A stretch of 54,570 bases of DNA from an uncultured Campylobacter sp. (GTDB lineage Bacteria; Campylobacterota; Campylobacteria; Campylobacterales; Campylobacteraceae), in the NCBI RefSeq assembly GCF_937997535.1, contig NZ_CALKTT010000050.1, positions 1 to 54,570 on the forward strand, written 5' to 3'. The notes below the pieces were generated by a model, which saw nothing but the letters and a program-made list of their open reading frames with translations, did no database searches and was not told the origin of the DNA. Within the stretch, counting starts at the first letter, position 1, and every line of letters starts with the position of its first letter. Shown one piece after another: positions 32,979 to 42,612 of the stretch. The translations under genes were made by a program, and so were the position numbers.

Positions 32979-34050
32979 TTACAAGTTTTTCTATCAATTC
33001 CTTCACGGATATTATCTCGTTTAATCGCCATCCGTTCGCGCCGGTGAAAAACAGACCGCTTTGCGTTTTGCCCAGATATGCGTCGCTTAGGCGGTCGGCG
33101 ATGCAGTATCCTACGGCGTTAGCGCCTTTGCCGCGCTCGCATGGGCTTACGCAGTTGCTGATACAGCGGATTTTAGGCGCCGTGCCTGCGGCGATCATAT
33201 CTTGTAAATTTGTATGAATTCCGCGCGCAGGATAGCCTACGGGTGATTTTAGAAGCTCGATGTCCTCTTTTTTGGCGTTAAGAAGCACCTGTTTAAATTC
33301 CTCCGCGGCGTCGCATTCAAAGGTGCCGATGAAGCGCGTACCCATCTGCACGCCATCCGCGCCCAAAGATTTCACGCGATCGATGTCGGTTTTATCCCAA
33401 ATTCCGCCTGCGACAAATAGCGGGAAGCTGCCCCATTGCGAGATTTCCGCTTTCACTTGCGGGATTAGATTATCCAGCGCAAACGCCGGATCGCCGCACT
33501 GCTCGTAGGTAAAGCCCTGATGTCCGCCGCTAAGAGGGCCTTCGAGCACTACGGCGTCGGGAATTCTGTCGTAGCGCTGCTTCCAGCGCTTGGCGATGAT
33601 CTTAAGAGCCTTAGCGGAGGAGACGATAGGCACGAGCGCGACGTCCGGGAAATCGGCCGTAAATTCCGGCAGATTGGTAGGAAGTCCCGCGCCGCTAATG
33701 ATAACGTCGATGCCTGCCTCGCACGTGTCGCGCACGATGCGCTCGTAGTCGTTCGCTGCGCACATTACGTTCATCCCCAAAGGCGCATCGCCGCAAATTT
33801 TACGGGCGTTTTGCACGATGGTAAAAAGCGCCTCTTTGCTATAAAAATTCTCGCTTTGATATGGTCTGCCATCGAGCGATTTTTTGGCAAATTTAAGATT
33901 TTCGTAGTAGCCGGTGCCGACCGAGCTAATGACGCCTAGACAGCCGTTTAGGCTGACATTGCCGGCGAGATTGTCCCAACTGATACCAAGTCCCATGCCG
34001 CCTTGAATTATCGGGTGCGTAATCTTGTGTTTGCCTATCTTTATACTCAT
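32962..34050 (-). CDS. Nitronate monooxygenase (NPD family)
   Basis: A 362-residue FMN-dependent TIM-barrel enzyme of the 2-nitropropane dioxygenase family. Visible are THPIIQGGMGLGISW at the start, VISGAGLPTNLPEF, the catalytic-type His in EGPLSGGHQGFTYEQ, and FVAGGIWDKTDIDRVKSLGADG plus VQMGTRFIGT for flavin binding. It oxidises alkyl nitronates in characterised members; the physiological substrate is uncertain. Its ATG overlaps the tyrS stop by one base, and the gene order with tyrS and amiA is conserved in Campylobacter. Confidence 0.87.
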   Translation of the reverse strand: MSIKIGKHKITHPIIQGGMGLGISWDNLAGNVSLNGCLGVISSVGTGYYENLKFAKKSLDGRPYQSENFYSKEALFTIVQNARKICGDAPLGMNVMCAANDYERIVRDTCEAGIDVIISGAGLPTNLPEFTADFPDVALVPIVSSAKALKIIAKRWKQRYDRIPDAVVLEGPLSGGHQGFTYEQCGDPAFALDNLIPQVKAEISQWGSFPLFVAGGIWDKTDIDRVKSLGADGVQMGTRFIGTFECDAAEEFKQVLLNAKKEDIELLKSPVGYPARGIHTNLQDMIAAGTAPKIRCISNCVSPCERGKGANAVGYCIADRLSDAYLGKTQSGLFFTGANGWRLNEIISVKELIEKLVNGEDS

Positions 34051-35255
34051 TAATCCACCTTTAATTTAGCGAATTTCTTCTTCCCTACTTGAAGCGTGTA
34101 TTCGCCCGAGCTTAGCTGAAGCTGCTCATCTAAAATTTTATTTTGATCGATACTGACGGCGTTTGATTTTATCAACCTGCGTGCATCTGAGCTAGAGACT
34201 GCGAGCTTGCAGCTGATGAGCGCCTTTACTATCCATGCAGGCGAGCTTACGTGATATTCCTTGATCTCGCTAGGAAGCTCGCCTGCGCCGTGAACGCGGT
34301 CAAATTCCTGCTTGGCCTCAAAGGCGGTATTTTCGTCATAAAATTGCGTGACGATCTCGGAGGCAAGCTCCTCCTTAACCGCCTTAGGATGGATAGAACC
34401 ATCCGCCACGAAGCCTTTTATTAGCTCAATATCTTCGCTGCTTTTTTGGCTTAGTAGATTATACCAATCCCACATTAACGCATCGCTGATACTCATCACC
34501 TTGCCGTACATATCATGAGGCGTATCGGTTACGCCGATGTAGTTGCCAAGGCTCTTGCTCATTTTATTCGTGCCGTCGGTACCTACTAAAAGCGGCATCA
34601 TCACGACGCTTTGTTCTTTGCCGACATCATAAATTCTTTGCAGCTGGCGACCCATTAAAAGATTAAATTTCTGATCGGTACCGCCAAATTCTATATCGCA
34701 TTTCATGCAAACGCTGTCGTATCCTTGCAGTAGCGGATACATAAACTCGCTGATGCTGATCGGCTGCTCTGCCTTGTAGCGCTTCTCGAAGTCGTCGCGC
34801 TCGAGCATCCGGGCAACATTGAAAGTGCTTGATAGCTCAATCATGCCGCTAGCGCCTAGGCGGTTGGTCCATTCGGAGTTAAACATCACCTTGGTTTTGG
34901 TGGGATTTAGAATTTTAAAGACCTGCTGCTCGTAGGTTTTGGCATTTTGAAGCACGATTTCGCGCGCTAGTTTTTTGCGAGTCTCGCTCTTGCCTGTAGG
35001 ATCTCCGATTTGAGCAGTAAAATCACCGATTAGAAATTGCACGATCGCGCCGTGGTTTTGCAAAAATGCAAGCTTATTTAGCACGACGGCGTGTCCTAGG
35101 TGCAGATCCGCAGCAGTGGGATCCATGCCGATTTTGACGTAAAAGACCTCGCCGCTGTCGTAATAGCGCCTAATCAGTGCCTCTATTTGCTCTTCGCCGA
35201 TGATCTCCGCGACACCGCGCTTAAAATTTTCCATAATGCCTTGAATGTCAGCCAT
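34050..35255 (-). CDS. tyrS: Tyrosyl-tRNA synthetase
   Basis: A 401-residue class I synthetase. The HIGH motif is LHLGHAVVL (about residues 51-59), the KMSKS motif is NKMSKSLGNY (about 229-238), the tyrosine pocket is in EFMYPLLQGYDSVCMKCDIEFGGTDQ, and an S4-like RNA-binding domain is at the C-terminus (about 335-400). Charges tRNA-Tyr with tyrosine in the cytoplasm. It is 14 bases after spoT in the same transcript. Confidence 0.96.
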   Translation of the reverse strand: MADIQGIMENFKRGVAEIIGEEQIEALIRRYYDSGEVFYVKIGMDPTAADLHLGHAVVLNKLAFLQNHGAIVQFLIGDFTAQIGDPTGKSETRKKLAREIVLQNAKTYEQQVFKILNPTKTKVMFNSEWTNRLGASGMIELSSTFNVARMLERDDFEKRYKAEQPISISEFMYPLLQGYDSVCMKCDIEFGGTDQKFNLLMGRQLQRIYDVGKEQSVVMMPLLVGTDGTNKMSKSLGNYIGVTDTPHDMYGKVMSISDALMWDWYNLLSQKSSEDIELIKGFVADGSIHPKAVKEELASEIVTQFYDENTAFEAKQEFDRVHGAGELPSEIKEYHVSSPAWIVKALISCKLAVSSSDARRLIKSNAVSIDQNKILDEQLQLSSGEYTLQVGKKKFAKLKVD

Positions 35256-35269
35256 TTGCTCTCCCTTAT

Positions 35270-37462
35270 TTAGTTTTTATATACGTCCGTAAGCGATACG
35301 AAATCCACGATTTTAAAGCGGTTTTTGAGTTTATCTTTAATCTCCGTGGAGTCTAAATTTTCGTTTAGCTCGATGATGATCTCAAAATAATCCGACGTCG
35401 TTTCGCTATTTTCGTTGAGGCTTATCGACACCAGATCGACCTCGAGCTTGACTAAATAGTTCAAAAACGTCGCCAGCGAGCCGCGCTTGTTTTCTAAATT
35501 TAATATGATCTTATAGCGGTGCGGCGCATTGCGCGTCCATTTTACGAAGATCATCTCATCGGTTTTGATTAGCTCGCTTGCACGTTCGCACAGCTTATGA
35601 TGCACCGTCACGCCGTGTCCGTTGCGAAAGCCGATGATGTCGTCACCGCGCTTTGGGTTGCAGCAGTAATCAAACTCAACCTCGTCGATTTTAAAATTTG
35701 AATACACCACGATGTTGTCAAATTTTTGCTTCTCGATCTCATACTTGCTGCGAAATTTCATATTGAAAAATTTCTCTTTGAGCGGGTATTTTTTCAGCGC
35801 ATTTACGACGTCTTTTAAAAATACCGAGTCATAGGCAGCTTTGCCGATCTTTTTGCTTAAATTTTCTTTTTCGAGCCAGCTTAGAATGCTCTCCTTGCTC
35901 GTCGTAAAGATCGCGCATAAAATTTTAATCGCTACTTCAAAATTTATATCTCTGATCTTTTGCTTGCAAAATGCCTTTATCGTCGCGCGCGCCTTGCCGG
36001 TTTTTACAGAGCTTAGCCAGCTGCAGCGGTAGTGTGGCTCGCTTCCGGTGATGATATGAACGATATCTCCGTTTTTAAGCTCCGTAAGAAGCGGCACCTT
36101 GACGCGGTTTATAAAGGCCTCGGTCGCTTTTAAGCCCACTTGAGAGTGTATCTCATAGGCGTAATCAAGCGCCGTAGCACCGCGCGGCAATGTAAAAATT
36201 CCGCCCTTGGGCGAATACACGGCGATATCTTCTACGTAGAGGCTGTCTTTAGCGTATTCGTAAAGATCCTCGGCGTTGGCGTCGTCCTCTTCCTGCATGC
36301 CGATGTCGTTTAGCCAATCAAGCTTCGGATTGATCGAGCCGCTATATTTATATTTCCAGTGCGCGGCAACGCCGAATTCTGCGGTGTTGTGCATATCAAA
36401 GGTGCGGATCTGCACCTCTACGATCATACTTTCGTTAAAGACTGTTGTGTGGATCGTCTGATATCCGTTTTGCTTCGGAAGCGCGATATAATCCTTAAAG
36501 CGCGATATGAGCGGGTTAAATTTAGTATGGATTATACCCAGAGCTAAGTAGCAATCCATCGGCTTTTGCACGATGATGCGGATAGCCAAAAGATCGAGCA
36601 CCTCCTCGATCGAAATTCCTTTGCGCTGCATTTTTAAAAAGATCGAGTAGTAGTGCTTCATCCGCTTTTGGATCTCAAAGCTGCCCTCGCTAAAGCCGTT
36701 TGAGAGCATATACTCCTTGATCTTTTCGCTAAATTTGCTCAAGCTCATCTGAAGCTGCTGCTTATGCTCCTCGACGTAATCGGCGATCGCTGCGTATTCT
36801 TTAGGCATAACGTATTTGAAGCTAAGATCTTCAAGCACGTTTTTGATCGATGAAATTCCAAGCCTGTGCGCGATCGGCGCGTAAACCAAAAGCGTCTCCT
36901 CGCCGATACGTTTTTGCTTATCGGGGCGAAGTGCGTCTAGGGTTAGCATATTGTGCAGCCTATCGCAGAGCTTGACTACCAAAACGCGCTGATCGTTAAT
37001 GGAGATCATCAGCATCCTGCGGAAGGTAAGCGCGGTAGTGCGTAGCTTGGCGTTGCTATCGCCGGATGGGGCTAATTTATCCTCTCTGATATTTACGATT
37101 TTAGTAAGCCCCTCTACGATTTTGGCTACTTCGTCGCCGAATCTTTGTCTAACCTGCTCGATGCTGTAATCTGTATCCTCTACTACGTCGTGTAGTAGCG
37201 CAGATATAACCATCGCGTCGTCTCCACCCATAAAAGATACGAAGCAAGCTACCAAAATCGGATGGATCGCATATGGCTCGCCGCTTTTGCGAAACTGCCC
37301 GTCGTGCTGCGCGATGCATAAATTTATAGCATCCACCAGTAACGGAGTAGGCTCTTTTAGATTATAAAGCAGCTGCTTGGCGCTTTGAATGTCTTTGGTA
37401 TCGACGACGTCGTCGATGAGACTTTCTAAGAAGTTATCATTAATCCTTGTCAACGATTCCAT
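35270..37462 (-). CDS. spoT: Bifunctional (p)ppGpp synthetase/hydrolase
   Basis: A 730-residue long RelA/SpoT homologue. The N-terminal HD hydrolase has ALLHDVVEDTDYS (about 84-96). The synthetase domain has RFKDYIALPKQNGYQTIHTTVF near residues 321-342, TGS is near 400-460 (AVYSPKGGIFTLPRGATALD), and an ACT domain lies at the end. Both catalytic halves look intact, so the protein should make and degrade the alarmone, as the only long RSH in epsilonproteobacteria. Its start overlaps the rpoZ end by 23 bases. Co-located with rpoZ and pyrH. Confidence 0.95.
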   Translation of the reverse strand: MESLTRINDNFLESLIDDVVDTKDIQSAKQLLYNLKEPTPLLVDAINLCIAQHDGQFRKSGEPYAIHPILVACFVSFMGGDDAMVISALLHDVVEDTDYSIEQVRQRFGDEVAKIVEGLTKIVNIREDKLAPSGDSNAKLRTTALTFRRMLMISINDQRVLVVKLCDRLHNMLTLDALRPDKQKRIGEETLLVYAPIAHRLGISSIKNVLEDLSFKYVMPKEYAAIADYVEEHKQQLQMSLSKFSEKIKEYMLSNGFSEGSFEIQKRMKHYYSIFLKMQRKGISIEEVLDLLAIRIIVQKPMDCYLALGIIHTKFNPLISRFKDYIALPKQNGYQTIHTTVFNESMIVEVQIRTFDMHNTAEFGVAAHWKYKYSGSINPKLDWLNDIGMQEEDDANAEDLYEYAKDSLYVEDIAVYSPKGGIFTLPRGATALDYAYEIHSQVGLKATEAFINRVKVPLLTELKNGDIVHIITGSEPHYRCSWLSSVKTGKARATIKAFCKQKIRDINFEVAIKILCAIFTTSKESILSWLEKENLSKKIGKAAYDSVFLKDVVNALKKYPLKEKFFNMKFRSKYEIEKQKFDNIVVYSNFKIDEVEFDYCCNPKRGDDIIGFRNGHGVTVHHKLCERASELIKTDEMIFVKWTRNAPHRYKIILNLENKRGSLATFLNYLVKLEVDLVSISLNENSETTSDYFEIIIELNENLDSTEIKDKLKNRFKIVDFVSLTDVYKN

Positions 37463-37661
37463 CTAATGCGATCTTACCTTCGGCTAGTTCCAAGATTGCT
37501 ATATCGGCAAATTTCATCTTGCGAGTATCTACGTTATCTATTAACGGCGGTTCGCCTGCAGCTAGCTGCTCGGCGCGTTTGCTTATCATCAAAGATAGCT
37601 TATATCGGTCTCCGCCCGTTACTTTTAAAGCCTTGGCTACAATTTGTTCGGTTCTCATCAA
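37440..37661 (-). CDS. rpoZ: RNA polymerase omega subunit
   Basis: A 73-residue protein, MMRTEQIVAKALKVTGGDRYKL, then LMISKRAEQLAAG, fitting the short epsilonproteobacterial omega. Omega aids assembly of the beta-prime subunit and mediates ppGpp effects; coupling with spoT is classical. AAGGAG lies upstream of the ATG. The alternative second Met gives one residue fewer. Confidence 0.92.
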   Translation of the reverse strand: MMRTEQIVAKALKVTGGDRYKLSLMISKRAEQLAAGEPPLIDNVDTRKMKFADIAILELAEGKIALDGIVDKD

Positions 37662-37681
37662 TTCTCCTTAAATTTTAAATT

Positions 37682-38401
37682 TCAGTTTTTTACGATTGAG
37701 CAGGAGCTTAGATCTCCGCCATCGACGATTTTGTATAAATTTCCGCTCTTAAACATATTGCATACGATGATCGGAAGCGCATTGTCTTTAGCAAGCGCGA
37801 TAGCCGTATCGTCCATCACCCTGATATTGTCGTGCAAGGCTTGGTCGTAAGTGACTTTGGAAAGCAATTTGGCGTCTTTAAATTTTTGCGGATCTTTGTC
37901 GTAGATCCCCATTACTTTAGTGGCTTTTATGATAGCGTCGGCTCCGATCTCGATCGCGCGGAGCGTGCCTGCGGTATCGGTCGTGAAGAACGGATTTCCG
38001 GTGCCTGCGGCAAAGATCACGACGCGCCCTTTTTCGAGGTGCCTTTTGGCGCGGCCGATGATGAAGGTCTCGCAGATCGCTTCCATCTTTATCGCGCTTT
38101 GCACGCGCACGTCCATGCCTGCGTATTCGAGCGCTTCTCTCATAGCGATTGCGTTTATGACGGTAGCTAGCATGCCCATATGATCGCCACTGGTGCGCTT
38201 TATGATACCGCTAGCTGCGGCGCTTACGCCTCTAATGATGTTGCCGCCGCCGATTACGATGCCTACTTCGATGCCGCCCTCTACGAGCTGCTTGATCTCT
38301 TTAGCGATAAATTTTAAAATTTCGCTGTCGATCCCAAAGCCGTTCTCTCCCGCTAGCGCTTCACCCGAAAATTTTACGAGTACGCGATTGTATTTAGCCA
38401 T
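37682..38401 (-). CDS. pyrH: Uridylate kinase
   Basis: A 239-residue UMP kinase of the amino-acid-kinase fold. RVLVKFSGEALAGENGFGID is near the start, GIVIGGGNIIRG near 46-57, FAAGTGNPFFTTDTAGTLRA near 128-147, and KATKVMGIYDKDP near 159-171. It phosphorylates UMP to UDP for RNA and sugar-nucleotide synthesis. TTAGGAGC precedes the ATG. It heads the pyrH-rpoZ-spoT-tyrS-NPD-amiA run; a GATAAT box (38431-38436, minus) may be its -10. Confidence 0.95.
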   Translation of the reverse strand: MAKYNRVLVKFSGEALAGENGFGIDSEILKFIAKEIKQLVEGGIEVGIVIGGGNIIRGVSAAASGIIKRTSGDHMGMLATVINAIAMREALEYAGMDVRVQSAIKMEAICETFIIGRAKRHLEKGRVVIFAAGTGNPFFTTDTAGTLRAIEIGADAIIKATKVMGIYDKDPQKFKDAKLLSKVTYDQALHDNIRVMDDTAIALAKDNALPIIVCNMFKSGNLYKIVDGGDLSSCSIVKN

Positions 38402-38465
38402 AAATTTAGCTCCTAATAAAATTTTAAAATATTATCCAAAAGTCGTTTAAAAATAACTTTTTAGG

Positions 38466-39812
38466 CTATTTTAGATGATCTTTAAGGCGGTTTATCCAGA
38501 TCTTTTTCGGAGCGATTATCTCGCTAGCGCTGCCGTTTACGGCGTGATAGATCAGCGTGCCGTGCAAGCTCGCGTAGTAGCGGATTATGAGGCGCTGCAA
38601 ATAGGGCTCGTAGCTCGGCACGAACCAGCCGTTATTGCTGATCGCTACGACATATTTGGGCGAGCCCTCGTAAAGTTCCGCGCGCGTAGCCTCGTAGCAA
38701 ACAGCGCTTCTTACGCTCTTGCCGCCAAGCTCGTAGTCGCTAAAACCGCTAGCCGTCGAAAAATCGGTTGCGCCGCCTAACAGCACGCGGTTTATGAAAT
38801 TTCGCGCGAATTCAGGCAGCGGTACCATTTCGCCAAACGGCACCAAAATGTGCTTATCAAAGCGCTTCATTTCCCCGTTTGCAAAAAGATAGGCGCTGTT
38901 GTAAAATTTCCCGTTCTCATACGCTTCCGCGCCTGCTACGATCGTAATTGCGCGCGATTTTTCCTTTAGAGCTTCAACTAGCACGTTTTCTAAATTTAGC
39001 GGCATCGCAAAGGCGCTCTCGGGCAAGATTATCGCATCCTGCCCCGCCGCGATCGCCTCATCAATCCGAGCCAAATTTGCCAACGCGGCGGATAAAATTT
39101 TATCCTTTGCCCAGATGTCATACTGCGAAATATCGGTGTTTGCGAGCGAAATTTTAATAGGTAGCGGCTCGGCTTCTTTTTGGCTGAATTGCAGCGCGCA
39201 GATCAAAAATATCGCGAAAATTAAGGCGTTAAGCCTAGCCGCAATGCCGCGTCCGCGTAGATACAAAACCGCGCAAAGTCCCGCTAAAATCAGAGCCAGC
39301 GCGCTAAGATCGGCTCTGAAAATTCCATGGCTTAGCAGCAGTTCAAAATTTAGCCAATCAAAGCCGAAGGGATGGATAAATTTTAGAATCAAAAGGCACG
39401 CAGCGCGCAAAACCGGTGCGTTAAAGATCGCAAAGATGCGGAAAATAAAGGCGTAAACGAGACAAATTCCAAGAATTTCAAGCGGAATCAAAAACGCAAG
39501 ACCGAAATAGATCAGACTGAAGCTGATCCAGTGCATCCATAGCGCGCCGATAAAAAATCCGCACCAAAACCACTCCGCCTTGCTTGCTTTTAGTAGATAA
39601 AAAAGTGCTGCTATCGCAATTAGAGGCGAGAGAAATTCCGCCGCCAAAGCAGCCAAGCCGTCAAATTTAGAGCTTAAAATTTCTACAAAAATAAAATTTG
39701 AAAGCGCAAGGGCAAGAACAAAGCCTTTATTTATGTAACTTAATGTAAAATAGCTACTTTTTAAATTTCTAATGAAGGAAACACATGGAACAAGGAAACT
39801 TCTTTGCATCAA
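38466..39812 (-). CDS. lnt: Apolipoprotein N-acyltransferase
   Basis: Transfers the third acyl chain to lipoproteins in the inner membrane. The N-terminal half has about six to seven membrane segments. The nitrilase-like half has the catalytic Glu in AIILPESAFAMP (about residue 260), Lys in the AYENGKFYNSAYLF region, and Cys in VRSAVCYEATRAEL (about 370). The frame opens at 39812, but that part overlaps the divergent yajC start by 28 bases and covers its promoter, and no good internal ATG/GTG/TTG exists. The true start may be further in (about 39760-39720) at a rare codon. Function is certain, the start is not. Confidence 0.88.
   Translation of the reverse strand: MMQRSFLVPCVSFIRNLKSSYFTLSYINKGFVLALALSNFIFVEILSSKFDGLAALAAEFLSPLIAIAALFYLLKASKAEWFWCGFFIGALWMHWISFSLIYFGLAFLIPLEILGICLVYAFIFRIFAIFNAPVLRAACLLILKFIHPFGFDWLNFELLLSHGIFRADLSALALILAGLCAVLYLRGRGIAARLNALIFAIFLICALQFSQKEAEPLPIKISLANTDISQYDIWAKDKILSAALANLARIDEAIAAGQDAIILPESAFAMPLNLENVLVEALKEKSRAITIVAGAEAYENGKFYNSAYLFANGEMKRFDKHILVPFGEMVPLPEFARNFINRVLLGGATDFSTASGFSDYELGGKSVRSAVCYEATRAELYEGSPKYVVAISNNGWFVPSYEPYLQRLIIRYYASLHGTLIYHAVNGSASEIIAPKKIWINRLKDHLK
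39746..39751 (+). promoter_or_regulatory. -10-like box for the yajC-secDF operon
   Basis: TAAAAT (in TGTAAAATAGC) lies 34 bases before the yajC ATG, with AT-rich sequence upstream. It falls inside the open frame of the divergent lnt gene. Confidence 0.4.
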
Positions 39813-40057
39813 TCTTGCCTATCGTCGTAATCTTTGCGATTATGTATTTTTTGATTATCAGACCGCAGCAAAAGCAGGCCAAGGATCATAAAGCGATGGT
39901 CGATGCGCTCGGCAAAGGCGATAAGATCATAACTAGCGGTGGCATAAAATGCACGGTCGTGAAAACAAACAATGATTTTATCACAGTTAAGCTTAACGAT
40001 GAGGTCATGGTCGAGCTAGATAAACAATTCGTGGCAAGAAAATTAGATGAGCAGTAA
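39785..40057 (+). CDS. yajC: Preprotein translocase subunit YajC
   Basis: A 90-residue single-span protein. The membrane helix IVVIFAIMYFLIIRPQQKQ (about 13-31) is followed by the conserved KGDKIITSGGIKCTVVK. It associates with SecDF at the Sec translocon. AAGGAAAC precedes the ATG. Its end overlaps the secD start by 11 bases. First gene of the plus-strand run. Confidence 0.94.
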   Translation: MEQGNFFASILPIVVIFAIMYFLIIRPQQKQAKDHKAMVDALGKGDKIITSGGIKCTVVKTNNDFITVKLNDEVMVELDKQFVARKLDEQ

Positions 40058-41648
40058 AATTTCATACCGTCTGCTGATCTTTTTGGCTGCGGTTATTTTT
40101 TCGGCGATTTTTGCCGCGCCTTCGATCTTTCAGACCGAAAAGGGAAGCAAGATAAACTTGGGTCTGGATCTGCAAGGCGGTCTGCATATGCTTTTGGAGG
40201 TTCAAAGCGACGAGGCGGTCGTTTCGAAGATAAAATCGATCGCCGCTAGCGTTAATTACGCCGCCAAGCGCGACGATCTGCTGATGGACGGGCTAAAATT
40301 GGAAGGCGATTCGTTTGAATTTGAAATTTTAGACGCAGACGAGGCTTCTAAATTTGATGCGATTTTGCATAGCGCCGCAAGCGGATTAGACATTCAAAAA
40401 TCGGGCGAAAAATACCGCGTCACACTAACGCCCGAGGAGGTCGAAGCGACTAAAAAATACGCGATTGAACAGGCCGTAGAAACTATCCGAAACCGCTTGG
40501 ATCAATTCGGACTTGCGGAGCCTACGGTAGCAAAGCAGGGCGAGAGCTATATTTTGGTTGAGCTTCCGGGCGTCAAAAGTGCAGCGGATGAGCAACGCGC
40601 CAAAGATCTGATTGCCAAAGCGGCTCACTTGCAGCTTATGGCGGTGGACGACGTACGCCAAGACCGCGCGCAGACTATCAGTGCAGCGGATGCCAGAGCT
40701 TACGGCGACGTGATCTACCCGGACGTTAAAAATCCGAATTACAAGTATCTCATAAACGAAATTCCGGTTTTAGACGGCGCGATGCTAGTTGATGCGAAGG
40801 TAGCTTTTGATCAGCACACCAACCAGCCGATCATAAATTTTACGCTAAACTCTCAAGGCGCTCAAATTTTTGGCGATTTTACCGGCAAAAACGTCGGTAA
40901 GCGCCTTGCGATCGTACTTGACGGCAAGGTTTACTCCGCACCGCGCATTAACGAGCGCATCGGCGGCGGCAGCGGTCAGATCAGCGGCGGATTTAGCGTC
41001 GAGGAGGCGCACGACGTAGCGATCGCGCTTAGAAGCGGCGCGCTTTTGGCTCCTGTTAAAGTCTCAGAGACACGCAGTATCGGCCCTAGCCTAGGGCAAG
41101 ATAGCATCGATAAGAGTATGGCGGCGCTTAGCCTTGCGGCGGTTGCGATTTTGATCTTTATGATTTTCTACTATGGCGTGGCGGGGCTTTTTGCCGACAT
41201 CGCGCTTGTAGTCAATATTTTATTTCTGATCGCTTGTATGGCGCTATTCGGCGCTACTTTGACGCTTCCTGGAATGGCTGGAATCGTACTAACTATCGGA
41301 ATGGCGGTAGATGCGAATGTCATCATTAACGAGCGCGTTAGAGAGGTGCTAAGGACGGGAGTTTCAATCCGCCAAAGCATAAATAAAGGCTATGAAAATG
41401 CGATGAGCGCGATCGTGGATTCAAATATCACTACGCTAATTACTTCTGCTGCGCTTTATGCTTACGGCACGGGTCCGGTGAAAGGTTTTGCCGTCACGAT
41501 GAGCATCGGTATTGTAGCGTCGATGATAACGGCTATTTTAGGCACTCACGGAATGTTTGAGTTAGTAATGGATAAGATGGAAAAGAGCAAAAATACCGCG
41601 CTTTGGCTTGGTTATAAAGTAAGAGGGGGCGCAAATGCAAGTGTTTGA
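40047..41648 (+). CDS. secD: Protein translocase subunit SecD
   Basis: A 533-residue RND-type membrane protein. Opening helix, then GLDLQGGLHMLLEV (about residues 33-46), a large periplasmic P1 region (about 50-330) including ETIRNRLDQFGLAEPTV, and a C-terminal block of five helices with ALAAVAILIFMIF-type hydrophobic runs and GMAVDANVIINERVREVL. It uses proton flow to pull proteins out of SecYEG. Overlaps yajC and secF. Confidence 0.95.
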   Translation: MSSKISYRLLIFLAAVIFSAIFAAPSIFQTEKGSKINLGLDLQGGLHMLLEVQSDEAVVSKIKSIAASVNYAAKRDDLLMDGLKLEGDSFEFEILDADEASKFDAILHSAASGLDIQKSGEKYRVTLTPEEVEATKKYAIEQAVETIRNRLDQFGLAEPTVAKQGESYILVELPGVKSAADEQRAKDLIAKAAHLQLMAVDDVRQDRAQTISAADARAYGDVIYPDVKNPNYKYLINEIPVLDGAMLVDAKVAFDQHTNQPIINFTLNSQGAQIFGDFTGKNVGKRLAIVLDGKVYSAPRINERIGGGSGQISGGFSVEEAHDVAIALRSGALLAPVKVSETRSIGPSLGQDSIDKSMAALSLAAVAILIFMIFYYGVAGLFADIALVVNILFLIACMALFGATLTLPGMAGIVLTIGMAVDANVIINERVREVLRTGVSIRQSINKGYENAMSAIVDSNITTLITSAALYAYGTGPVKGFAVTMSIGIVASMITAILGTHGMFELVMDKMEKSKNTALWLGYKVRGGANASV

Positions 41649-42603
41649 TAAGGGTAAAATTTATGATTTTATGAAATTTAGATATTTTACCTTTGCGCTT
41701 TCTGCTGTTTTGATAATAGGCTCTATTGCGCTGTTTTTCATTAAGGGCATTAATTACGGCATCGATTTTAGCGGCGGTACGCTCATTCAGGTTAAATACG
41801 ACGCCAAAGCACCGCTTGATGAGATCAGAAAGCGCTTCGAAGCGGCAAATTTAGGCAATATCAACGTTACGGAATTCGGTAGCGATCAAGAGGTCACGAT
41901 TAGATATTCGGGCGCTGCGAGTGAACTGGGTGATAATCCCGCTTTAGCAGCACAAAAAATTTTACAAGGTAGTGGAAACTTCGACATTCGCAAGGTCGAT
42001 ATCGTAGGTCCTAAAGTCGGCGAGGAGCTTCGCACAAACGGAATTTTAGCGGTATGTGTGTCGTTTGCGCTCATTTTGGTTTATATCACCCTGCGGTTTG
42101 AGTGGAGATTTGCGATTGCAGCCGTACTATCGGATCTGCACGACGTCATAGTCGCCGTAGGCGCGATGATTTTAGCTGGCGTGGATTTCAACCTTGAAAT
42201 TCTAGCCGCACTGCTAACTATAATGGGCTACTCGCTTAACGATACTATCGTTGTTTTCGATAGAATTCGAGAGGGTGTAAAAGATAGTAAATCGATTAAG
42301 CTTGACGAGGTTATAAACGAATCGATCTCGCACACGCTTTCACGCACCGTCCTAACCTCGCTTACTACGCTCATCGTCATAGTGATTTTGTTCTTCTGGG
42401 GCGGTGAGATGATCCACGGTTTTAGCTTCGTGATGTTAGTGGGCGTCATCGCAGGAACTTTCAGCTCGATCTTCGTAGCCGCGCCGCTACTGATTATCTT
42501 TAAATTTAACGTAGAGAAGTATCGCGCGTTTTTAGCTGAAAAACAGCGCCGTATCAAAGAGAAAGAAAAAAACCGAGCCATGTATGAAAAAGGCACGGTG
42601 TAA
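41635..42603 (+). CDS. secF: Protein translocase subunit SecF
   Basis: 322 residues, six membrane segments. The family motifs are GINYGIDFSGGTLIQVKY near residues 38-55, the GPKVGEELRTNGI segment near 124-136, NLEILAALLTIMGYSLNDTIV near 186-206, and DRIREG. Works with SecD and YajC. Overlaps the secD end by 14 bases. Confidence 0.95.
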   Translation: MQVFDKGKIYDFMKFRYFTFALSAVLIIGSIALFFIKGINYGIDFSGGTLIQVKYDAKAPLDEIRKRFEAANLGNINVTEFGSDQEVTIRYSGAASELGDNPALAAQKILQGSGNFDIRKVDIVGPKVGEELRTNGILAVCVSFALILVYITLRFEWRFAIAAVLSDLHDVIVAVGAMILAGVDFNLEILAALLTIMGYSLNDTIVVFDRIREGVKDSKSIKLDEVINESISHTLSRTVLTSLTTLIVIVILFFWGGEMIHGFSFVMLVGVIAGTFSSIFVAAPLLIIFKFNVEKYRAFLAEKQRRIKEKEKNRAMYEKGTV

Positions 42604-42612
42604 GGATAGAAG

